A DNA stretch of 46,761 nucleotides from Deltaproteobacteria bacterium. Lineage in GTDB: Bacteria; Desulfobacterota; Desulfarculia; Adiutricales; Adiutricaceae. Positions within the stretch are counted from its first letter, which is position 1. The number at the start of each line of letters is the position of its first letter. Positions 1-7,077 of this stretch are shown piece by piece. The stretch is from contig JAISFS010000043.1 in the NCBI GenBank assembly GCA_031263485.1, forward strand, positions 1-46,761. The letters are read 5' to 3'. The notes below the pieces were generated by a model. The model was not told the DNA's origin and ran no database searches. It saw nothing but the letters and a program-made list of their open reading frames with translations. The position numbers and the translations under genes were made by a program.

Positions 1-433
1 CCACCACCTCCCTGTCCAGAGCCTGACACAGGTCTCTTAGCTTGAGCCGAACTTTTGCGCCGGATTTGGACATGTAAGGTCTGGAGTCGAACGCATAAGC
101 CTGTTTACGGATCTCGTCCACATCTGAGGACTCAAGGGCCACGTCTATCTGGTCCACGATCTCGTCCATAGCCTCTTTGAAGTCTTCGGTATCCCTCAAG
201 AAAGCCAGCGAACAGGTGACGGCATAATACTTGCCTTCGGAGTTGATCTTGTCGGTCATGGTGGTCAGACAAGTGGTCTTGCCGGACTGGCGCGGGGCGT
301 GGAGGACGAAATAGAATTTGCCGTCTATCATGTCGCTTACGTCCGGGATCCGGGGGACGGCGGGTATCATGTAGTGTTCCAGAGGCCGGCAGACGCCTGC
401 GGTGTTGAAACTTCTTGTGGGTATCGCGGCCAT
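1..433 (-). CDS. AAA-type ATPase, C-terminus cut off by window edge
   Basis: The minus-strand frame stays open from an ATG at 433 to the window edge, giving 144 N-terminal residues of a longer protein. It begins MAAIPTRSFNTAGVC and then carries CRPLEHYMIP. A Walker A loop, APRQSGKTT, lies near residues 45-53, preceded by the beta-strand FYFVLH. A similar opening (SFNTAG.C.P..HYM.P followed by a Walker A loop) is, from memory, found in a multi-copy family of AAA-like ATP-binding proteins of unknown role in many proteobacteria. ACGGAG sits five bases before the ATG and fixes the start; a GTG two codons upstream is less well placed. Walker B and the rest of the protein are outside the window, so nothing can be said about partner domains or activity. 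Fold assignment is confident, biological role unknown. Confidence 0.8.
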   Translation of the reverse strand, partial: MAAIPTRSFNTAGVCRPLEHYMIPAVPRIPDVSDMIDGKFYFVLHAPRQSGKTTCLTTMTDKINSEGKYYAVTCSLAFLRDTEDFKEAMDEIVDQIDVALESSDVDEIRKQAYAFDSRPYMSKSGAKVRLKLRDLCQALDREVV

Positions 434-439
434 GATCAC

Positions 440-1990
440 TCCGTAAGGATACGATGTTTACCGGTCGCTCTGCCGAAAGCCTATACGGCCCGCCCGACCG
501 GTTTCGCGGCAGCCGCAGGATGTCGGACCGGCATCGAAGTCAAGTAAAACGCGAAAGGAAGGCATCCGAACCGTGACCGGATCGAGGCGGGCCGACAGTG
601 ACATTTCATGCGATCCCGCTTTCCCTGCGCTTAGGTTCATGTTATCATACCGTGCCAAAGATAGCAAATCTGGCATACTCCTTTATTGAGGGATTGGCTC
701 ATATTAAATCAGAGTTCCGTCAGTCCGGGCGACGTGGGCATCGGCATGGCACCGCCGAGATAAGACGGCAACGGTTTCATGACGACGAGACGTATGGGCT
801 CTGCGACCGAAACTGGGGGCCGGGGGGTCAATCCCCGGTATCGGACGGCTTATCCATCGGATGGCCGGGACGTTGCGGGAAACTCCCGGGAAACCCGGGC
901 AGAGACGCCTCGGCCCCGGTCGCGGAGCCTGGACTCTCGCACTGCCAGGCGTCGGATAACGGTAGGCGACATCCGGGTAAGTGCTGGCGGCGTGCGGGCC
1001 TTCCCGGCGGGTACGGTCGACACGGAGAAGCGGGACGATTATCGTGAAGGTGCCTGTCCTGGCCGCGATCTCGCTGAGGAGCCGCCTCTGAAACCGGGAC
1101 CGCATCGATGGTGGCTGCGCGGGTGATCGCGGTGACGGCCCGTCCGTCCGAAGGGTGACCGTCATGCGGCTCAGGGACTTAAACGCTTCGGATCGAGTCG
1201 GGGGGAGGGATTTCCCGGAGTTCGACTGGGATGTCGCTCCGGAGGGCGGCCCACGCGCCGCCCGGGCGCGGGGGCGCCGTCGGGCCAGGGCTTGCGCCTG
1301 TTAGATGGAGAACTCTTTCCTGCGACCTCGCAGCTCACCGACCGCTGGGCCGTTCCAGACGAGACGCCGAGCCCGGAAGAGTCCGACACAGCCGAACTCA
1401 ATGACGCCGCCGAAATAAGTCGAATAAGTCGGCAAAGGATTCATGGCAAAGGATTCATGAAGAAGAGAGGGATGGGGCGGCGGCGGCCCAAACAGGGCGA
1501 CTGGTTAGCCATGAATCTATAACAGGTGCCTTTTGTCCACGCTTCAGCCTCCGTGAGGATAATGAGCAGAGAGCCTCGCCAGCCCCGGGTCGCCGTTCCG
1601 GCTTATTACGGCACCGTCCTCAACGATGCGTTCGTAAAAAACCCGAAGCAGTGACAAGCATCTTCGCCCCACGGGCTCCAGATCGGCGGTGACGCGCTAT
1701 AGCCTCCAGGGGCACGCTCCGCCTCACTGCCCCCGGATCGGCTCCTCCGCACAATGGCTCCGGGCGTCAGCTCAGGGCCGATAGGCCCGTACAACGGTTC
1801 CCGGCACGACGGCTCCCGGATAGCTGAGTAAGTGGCGGGTGGAGGCGGGCAGGTCTTCTCCCCTTACAAGGAGACTTTAGACTTTTTGCGAAAGCATCAT
1901 GGATGCGATTAAGCGCGTTCGCCGACATTTCGGGCGGAGGCGTTCATCGAGATATGCGGGCGAACAGCATCCGCATCCGAAAACGCCAAG
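440..1990. other. Long gap, no gene recognised
   Basis: About 1.5 kb upstream of the truncated ATPase. The open frames are short, lack a convincing ribosome binding site and give arginine- and proline-rich peptides typical of chance frames in GC-rich DNA. A short tandem duplication lies at 1431-1458. I see no promoter, RNA gene or recognisable gene remnant. Confidence 0.5.
1431..1458. repeat. Tandem duplication of a 14-bp unit
   Basis: The unit ggcaaaggattcat occurs twice head to tail (1431-1444 and 1445-1458). Just before it the 9-mer aataagtcg is also doubled, from about 1413. This looks like slippage in non-coding DNA. Confidence 0.8.
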
Positions 1991-2138
1991 CGGCATCCGG
2001 AGCGGACCTTCCGTGCGGCGCCGCCCGCGGCATCAGGAGCGGACCTTCCGTGCGGCGCCGCCTGCGGCATCAGGAGTGGACCTTCCATGCGGCGCCGCCC
2101 ACGGCATCAGGAACGGACCTCCCGCGCGGCGCCGCCCG
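1991..2138. repeat. Four tandem copies of a 37-bp GC-rich repeat
   Basis: Units start at 1991, 2028, 2065 and 2102, each exactly 37 bp, with a few substitutions per copy. Each unit contains the perfect 10-bp palindrome GCGGCGCCGC and begins with CGGCATC. Because 37 is not a multiple of three, the array cannot be an in-frame coding repeat. There are no spacers, so it is not a CRISPR array. It lies directly downstream of hcp, and its last copy overlaps the hairpin at 2132-2159. On the transcript each unit could form a small hairpin. Confidence 0.9.
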
Positions 2139-2159
2139 CCGCGTCCGGGCGGCGGGCGG
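2132..2159 (-). terminator. Terminator-like GC hairpin after hcp
   Basis: CCGCCCGCCGC (2132-2142) pairs perfectly with GCGGCGGGCGG (2149-2159) around a 6-base loop. The stem lies 18 bases downstream of the hcp stop codon, in the direction of hcp transcription. No U-tract follows, so it may be a weak terminator or a 3'-end stabilising hairpin rather than a classical intrinsic terminator. Confidence 0.5.
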
Positions 2160-2177
2160 TTGAGGGGCGAGCGTCCG

Positions 2178-2657
2178 CTACGCCTTCCAGTCGTCGGTGT
2201 ACTCGATGTTACCGTCGTTGTAGGTCCAGGTGATCCTGGAGTAGGTGAAGGAGACCTGCTCCATGTCGAAGTAGGGCTTGTTGTCCGCGAGGAAGGTTTC
2301 CGGGGTGTACTCCCTCATGTCGACCACTATGCCCTCCTCGACCGATACGCTGAAATATTTCTCCTCTGTGCCGTCCGGCTTGATGCGGTAGAAGTCGAGC
2401 GTCAGGTCCACGTTCTCGCCGGTAGTGCAGGCCCTGAAGAGGAGCGGGCTCGCCTGGTCCTTGTGCTTGGTGATCACGAGCGGCTTGTGGATCCTCTGGC
2501 CGGTGGGGAGCCCGGTGTGGGTGTCGCGGGGGATTTCCACCGCGTGATCTACCGCGTATACCAGTATCCTGTCCTTCTTGTCGCCGCCCTGGGGGCAGTC
2601 GCCCTTGATTTCGCCCTGTGACTTGCCCGTGACCTTGAGGTATGACGTGAGAGCCAT
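2178..2657 (-). CDS. hcp: Type VI secretion Hcp-family protein
   Basis: 159 residues, the normal length for Hcp. Hcp forms hexameric rings that stack into the inner tube of the type VI secretion machine and is secreted; some members carry or chaperone effectors. The sequence starts MALTSYLKVTGKSQGEIKG, has the family-like RIHKPLVITKHKDQASPLL stretch near residues 55-75, and ends with beta-strand-rich FDMEQVSFTYSRITWTY and TDDWKA. The ATG at 2657 is chosen because GGGAGGAAAGGAA lies just before it; an upstream extension of the frame has no family character. The stop is TAG. No other T6SS component lies in the window, so this is an orphan copy, either served by a machine encoded elsewhere or acting as an effector-linked Hcp. 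Regulation appears to be by sigma-54 (2777-2793) with upstream activator sites and a leader inverted repeat. Confidence 0.93.
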   Translation of the reverse strand: MALTSYLKVTGKSQGEIKGDCPQGGDKKDRILVYAVDHAVEIPRDTHTGLPTGQRIHKPLVITKHKDQASPLLFRACTTGENVDLTLDFYRIKPDGTEEKYFSVSVEEGIVVDMREYTPETFLADNKPYFDMEQVSFTYSRITWTYNDGNIEYTDDWKA

Positions 2658-2716
2658 TTTCCTTTCCTCCCGGCGCCTTGCGCCGCAACGGCCGTAGCGG
2701 CCGACATTTCGTTTCC

Positions 2717-2731
2717 CCTTGAATTTCAAGG
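2717..2731. promoter_or_regulatory. Inverted repeat in the hcp leader
   Basis: CCTTGAA and TTCAAGG flank a single central base, giving a 15-bp nearly perfect palindrome. It lies between the sigma-54 promoter and the hcp start codon, about 60 bases upstream of the ATG and about 40 bases downstream of the expected transcription start. It could be an operator for a repressor or a small RNA hairpin; nothing in the sequence distinguishes the two. Confidence 0.45.
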
Positions 2732-2776
2732 ACCCGCCGAGGCTCCGTTCCGGAACCACCGGTCGACTGGCTTTCA

Positions 2777-2793
2777 AGCAATCGCCGTGCCAA
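2777..2793 (-). promoter_or_regulatory. Sigma-54 promoter of hcp
   Basis: On the minus strand the sequence reads TTGGCACG, four bases (GCGA), then TTGCT. This matches the sigma-54 consensus YTGGCACG-N4-TTGCW at every defined base, with the required GG-N10-GC spacing. The expected transcription start is near 2767, giving a leader of about 110 bases before the hcp ATG. Sigma-54 control of hcp is established in several bacteria, where VasH-type activators drive it. Confidence 0.8.
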
Positions 2794-2878
2794 AGGCGGA
2801 ATGGCAAGGAAAGTCCTTAGCCGCGGCAGGTTTCAGCAAGATTCAGGATTCACAGGCTCCCCAAAAACAAGCACCTTT

Positions 2879-2946
2879 GCCAAAGTTGGCGCCAAACATT
2901 CGTTTTCAAAAACAGAATCATGACGAGTTGGCAGCTGTTCCGCCAA
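2879..2946. promoter_or_regulatory. Cluster of TTGGC/GCCAA sites, candidate activator binding sites
   Basis: Five pentamers lie in 68 bases: GCCAA 2879-2883, TTGGC 2886-2890, GCCAA 2891-2895, TTGGC 2928-2932 and GCCAA 2942-2946. Two form the perfect palindrome TTGGCGCCAA (2886-2895), and another pair is a spaced inverted repeat (2928-2946). Their distance from the predicted start, roughly 110-180 bases upstream, is where sigma-54 activators usually bind. The assignment to an enhancer-binding protein is inference. Confidence 0.45.
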
Positions 2947-2949
2947 CCG

Positions 2950-3803
2950 GACAGAAGTCAGGCCCTCGGGCTCGCTGTATGAGACCGGGCATTGTGGCCC
3001 GACCGACAGTTGACCGGCCATCCGAGGTTTGGGGAAGCAAGGCGTGGCTGAGGCTTCCCTAAGTCGACCGAAGCCGATGGTCGGGCTCTTCGGAGAAACG
3101 TGATTGCCCGGTTGCCCGCAGCAGACTTGACGGTATCCGTCCAACGCGCTTCCGGAAGGACCGTCGTCCGGGTACATCGCCCCTTATGCAGGCATCGGAA
3201 TTCTTAGGCGGACGCTCAATTTGACGCAGAAGAGCGTGGCTTCCTCCGGAGGGCTTCGGGGTCCTCCTCGCCCTGGCCTCGCGGAGTGCCCGACAGGCCG
3301 CGAGGTCGTGATCTGCGGGAAGACCTTTGGCACCCTCCTGCGCGAAGTTTCCGGACGCCTACGGACCCGGAGGCCATCCGCGTGAAGAGGGCGCCTCACC
3401 TCACGGAAGGGTTCATCTTGATGTTCTGTGGAGATCCGCGCCGACCTGACCGAACGGCTACCTGACCGAACGGCTTCCTGACCGAACGGCTACCTGGAGC
3501 CGGTCCCCCTAAAGCATTGCGGGAAGCCCTGTCCAAACCGACTGACGCTCCCTCCCCCCATGCCGGTACCCTTCAGACGGGCGGCAACCACATAAGCCGG
3601 GGCGGGAACGCCTTTGCGGGCGCGGGGGCAAAGCTCCAGAGATGACTCCGCCTTCGACCGATTGTCCGGAAGATATTCCCCGTGCCGCCAGGGCCAGCCT
3701 CGGCCATGGCGCGGTCTTCCCGACCCCCTGTCCGACGACTCCATCGGGACTGGGGGGCCGCCGACGGGCCGCCGGCTCCAGCTACCGCGCGGCAGACAGC
3801 GCC
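2950..3803. other. Gap between the hcp control region and the broken HEPN-MNT pair
   Basis: About 850 bases with only short arginine- and proline-rich chance frames on both strands. The only structure I can support is the 16-bp tandem repeat at 3445-3492. Confidence 0.45.
3445..3492. repeat. Three tandem copies of a 16-bp unit
   Basis: The unit cctgaccgaacggcta starts at 3445, 3461 and 3477; the middle copy ends in t instead of a. A partial fourth start (cctgg) follows. Non-coding, of unknown function. Confidence 0.85.
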
Positions 3804-4097
3804 TTACAGCTCTATGCCGGTGCTCATGATCTCCTCGATGAAGGGGTTGCCGATTCCGATATCGGACGAGGAGTAAGTCAGCGGCGCAAAATACGATTCG
3901 TAATTGCGTTTCATGCGCATCAGGCGCATGCGGATTCCGTGCTTCTACCGGCGGGACAGATCACGGAAAATGAAAGCCAAGTCCACATCACTTAACTCGT
4001 CGGCCGTCCCCTTCGCGTACGAACCGAACAGAAATACCCGATCCACGGGCATCGTGGCACGGGCTTCGGCAACGAACCGCATGGCCTCCTTTTTCAC
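3804..4097 (-). pseudogene. MNT-type nucleotidyltransferase antitoxin, interrupted by an in-frame TAG
   Basis: Family role: MNT proteins are minimal nucleotidyltransferases that neutralise a HEPN ribonuclease partner, often by AMPylating it. The frame holds FLFGSYAKGT followed by SDVDLAFIF, the GS...DxD active-site signature. It is cut at codon 51 by a TAG (3945-3947). Beyond it the same frame continues with KHGIRMRLMR and ends NPFIEEIMSTGIEL at a TAA (3804-3806), the usual tail of the family. Counted from a GTG at 4097, the full product would be about 97 residues, which is normal. That GTG overlaps the TGA of the HEPN gene as GTGA, the expected coupled arrangement. Because hcp and other genes here end in TAG, the codon is best read as a nonsense mutation, not recoding. 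Confidence 0.75.
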
Positions 4098-4500
4098 GGC
4101 TTCATAGTCAACAGCCGCTTGAACTCCCTCCTGGTCCGTTCCAATGTCGCAAGCGCCTTGGACTTCACTGCTCGTTTCAGAAGGCATTTCTTAAAATCGG
4201 GATATTGGAAATCTTGGTAGAAATTTGACAGATAATCGAATAAAACCATGGTTTCCTTCGGGATATTATCGGGTAGTTCGTCTTCGGAAAGCTATAGAAT
4301 ATCCATTATGGCATGGGTCCTTGGCGGCATGCCTGAGTCGATATGCAAATGATACAACCCCTATGCAATCTTTTCGATGGCCTGTTGGCACATGATCATG
4401 ACGTACGCCAATGCCCGGATTTAGACATGGATTCTGCCGCGTTCATGTCATGACGCGCAGCCTTGAGCCAGTATGCGAACTTTTCAAGGGCAGTCATCAT
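4094..4500 (-). pseudogene. HEPN-domain toxin, frameshifted and with two in-frame TAGs
   Basis: Reading from the ATG at 4500 gives FAYWLKAARHDMNAAESM then SGHW, a clear HEPN start. One base is missing near 4413, after TGG. In the next frame the protein resumes as YVMIMCQQAIEKIA, is stopped by TAG (4361-4363), continues GLYHLHIDSG and THAIMDIL, meets a second TAG (4292-4294), and finishes with YPDFKKCLLKRAV and a TGA at 4094-4096. The repaired length would be about 135 residues, typical for HEPN toxins. The family's RNase motif region (R-x4-6-H) is not intact enough to judge. It lies directly upstream of the MNT gene, as in known HEPN-MNT operons. The toxin cannot be made in functional form. 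Confidence 0.75.
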
Positions 4501-6650
4501 GTCGGGCGTTTCGGGGGTGACCAGGAGGCAACCGGTTGAAAAGTGCGGAGACCGCAAGTCATCGAGCCATATGAAAAACTGCGGGCCGGCCCCTCCGGCA
4601 AGTTCGGGCCGACATCGGCGAGGACGACCGATGGCGCCGTCCGCCCTAAACTGACGCCGTACCCCGTGTCGCCGTCAGTGATGACAACGAAGGTCCCGTC
4701 GAGGGAACTCGCCGCGTATCCGGGGAGCGGCCGTGGCCGTTCACTTCAGGCGACTGAGTCGGCTGAAGCGAGCGAACGGCTGTCCTTATGGCACATAGGC
4801 CGAGACAACGGCACGGACTGACTCAGATCGCATGGCATTCATTTTATAACACCATGAGGGACGATACAATCATAATCGGTCCTCCTGCCGGAGGACCTTA
4901 GCACGGGGTGGTCCGGCGACCGGCATGATGCCCCTCGAAACGGGACATGCTACCCGAATCCCCCGATCCGGGGCGCCCGGTTCCGGATCCCCCCTTGACC
5001 GGCAGGCAATGGCGGGCATATGACGGAAAAGGCGCGGGAACGCCACGGGCAACACGCCTTCGGCGACAACCGGCGCCGCGACGCGGCCACATCCGTCGGC
5101 AGGAGCCGATCGGCATGGGCTTCCGAACTCCTGACGGAGGACGGGAGGCTGCGGTCGACCGCCTGGCGCGGGCACGACACTGACCTGACTACGTTCAGGC
5201 GCTCCCAGGATGACGCGGTGGCGCCCGCCGCCCCTTCCCACCCGGCCTGCGGAACGGCAAGCGAAAGGTTGGCGCGCCCGGCTCACCCTAAGCCGGCTTT
5301 CCTGATCCGGGATGAGCGCAGGTCAGTCACGGGGCTCCAGCCTGGCGGCACGGCAAGGGCGACCGGTGCCGACCCGACGGTCCGGGACGTACCCGGGAGC
5401 TTGCAGGAGCTCCATTGTGACACCGCTAACTTGCGGAACCTCGCCGGCGGCAAGGCCTGACCATCGCGTTATCGTCCCAGAAGACCGAAACGTGATCGCC
5501 GCCGTAAACGCCGCGAGTCGACCGATGGGGCCGCCTGACTGTCTCGAAGCCCGGCACGCGGGACGCGCGGTCCGCCTTGGAGCGAGAGGAAAACCCCGCG
5601 TCCCGGGGTTCGCGGAGCGGATCTTCGGAGAACCCAGCTTAGGGGCGTGAGGGAAGTCCAGGAAACATTCAGGGGCATCGTCCCGGAAACCGTCCCCGGA
5701 CGACCCCGAGGCCCAGGCGGAGTAGCGAAACAGGGCGGAAAGAAAGGCCGTATGACAGGAAAATCCGGGCCCCAGGCCGAGACTCCGCGAGGCACCCTAT
5801 CCCCCGTAACGGCCGATCTCGTTATCGCCCCCACAACCTGCACCCCTGCCGTCCGCGCCGAGGTCTCCCCGGTCGTCGCCTTCCCTCCCCTTTCGTCCGA
5901 ATCGGTCCGTCCCCTCACGTTGCCGTCTTCGCCCGGAGAGCGGCCATGGCGAACCCTTGCGCGTACTTATAGCGGGCACAAAAATATGACTGCCGCCACG
6001 GGGTCCCGCAAAATGCGGACAGATGCTTTAAGCCGTCGTCGACGGCACAATCCCCAGCTCGTTTTCAGGGGCCTGCGGCCGAACGCCGCGCTCCGCGCCG
6101 GTTTTGTCGCGGGACGTTTCCCCAGGCATCACGGCCTCGCGCACCCTTCATGATGTGATGCCCCAAAATGTTTCATGCTCCGGGATTTCGACAATCGGCT
6201 TGAACGTGTCGGACGAATCCGTGAAGGCCGGCCTTTCCTGAGGCCGTTTACGCGATCGGGGACGTCTCCGGGCACATGCGTTGCCCTCGCGGAGATTCGG
6301 CCGGGGCGTCTCAGGACACATGCCTGGCCGTCTCCGGACAGGTGCCTGACCATCGCGGAGATTCCGCCCGCCCCTTTCAGGGCCCCGCGGATGACGCTCG
6401 GCGAGCCAGCGGCTTACGCCTGTCGGACCCTCGTCCCCCATAACCGGAAAAATGCCGGGACGTCCGGACTGTTGCAAGGCCTTCGGCAATATTGCAGGGC
6501 CTTCGGGAATATTGCCGGGCCCTTATCCGGAATTTTGCCGCCCCCCGGCAGGTGCCTGTCCTTCCCTTCCCCGGCCTCTGCCTGGATTCGGCCGATAGGC
6601 CACCGGGCGTTGACGGTCCGCGAAATCCGGGGCCGCCGCACGAATTTACG
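4501..6650. other. 2.1-kb gap, no gene recognised
   Basis: Open frames on both strands are short, mutually overlapping and rich in Arg, Pro and Gly. None shows a domain, signal peptide or good ribosome binding site. From about 6260 to 6540 there are loose repeats of phrases such as cgcggagattc and of the 20-bp unit at 6471-6510. The stretch may be decayed coding sequence beyond recognition. Confidence 0.45.
6471..6510. repeat. Two tandem copies of a 20-bp unit
   Basis: gttgcaaggccttcggcaat (6471-6490) is followed by attgcagggccttcgggaat (6491-6510); a third, degenerate copy may continue to about 6530. Non-coding. Confidence 0.65.
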
Positions 6651-6654
6651 AACA

Positions 6655-6683
6655 TTGACAAGGCCTTGACATAGCCTTAAGAT
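6655..6683 (+). promoter_or_regulatory. Sigma-70-type promoter upstream of the PTS operon
   Basis: A perfect -35 TTGACA (6655-6660), a 17-base spacer, and a -10-like TAAGAT (6678-6683). A second TTGACA overlaps the spacer at 6666-6671. If used for the PTS operon it would leave a leader of nearly 400 bases that includes the AT-rich island. No other plus-strand gene lies nearer. Confidence 0.45.
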
Positions 6684-6840
6684 TTGAACCGGTACCGGCT
6701 CGTCAGCACGGCGGGACGGTCCCGAAGGATCCGGCGCGCACCGGCGGCCGGCGTCCGAGTGCCTGGGACAGGCGCCCCGCGAGACATTAAGTCGGCCCTG
6801 CGGCCCGACGGTTTTTGGGCAAGCATTCATCTTGCGCCCG

Positions 6841-6960
6841 CATGCAGATATAAATATATCTATTTTATGTGTTTTTAATGATATTTAGATTGTATTATTA
6901 TTAAATTTTATACTTCTAAGGCATGGAAGCAATGCCTGAATAATATATCCTAAATTATGC
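6841..6960 (+). promoter_or_regulatory. AT-rich control island with a candidate operator
   Basis: About 120 bases that are overwhelmingly A and T inside otherwise GC-rich DNA, ending about 120 bases before the PTS start codon. A -10-like TATACT lies at 6909-6914. The inverted repeat AGGCAT (6919-6924) / ATGCCT (6932-6937) sits where transcription would begin, so it could be an operator. No convincing -35 at 16-18 bases was found. The island could also be a nucleoid-protein binding site. Confidence 0.4.
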
Positions 6961-7077
6961 GTATCCCCGACGGATCATGACCCTCCGCGCGAACCAGAAT
7001 GCCGGATCGCGTCAATCGCCGGCCTGGGCATTCGAACGCGGAACCGCGGCGCGCCCGTTCCCCACAAGGAGGCCTCC

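Noticed and set aside
1991..2138. CRISPR array
   Set aside because: The 37-bp units abut each other without spacers, and no cas gene is present.
1899..2621. 240-codon plus-strand frame covering the 37-bp repeats and hcp
   Set aside because: It runs antisense through hcp, and its N-terminal half is only the non-triplet repeat read through.
3804..4500. TAG recoding (pyrrolysine or suppressed amber) in the HEPN-MNT genes
   Set aside because: hcp, nagE and the sulfatase all end in TAG at the expected length, and the HEPN gene also has a one-base frameshift.
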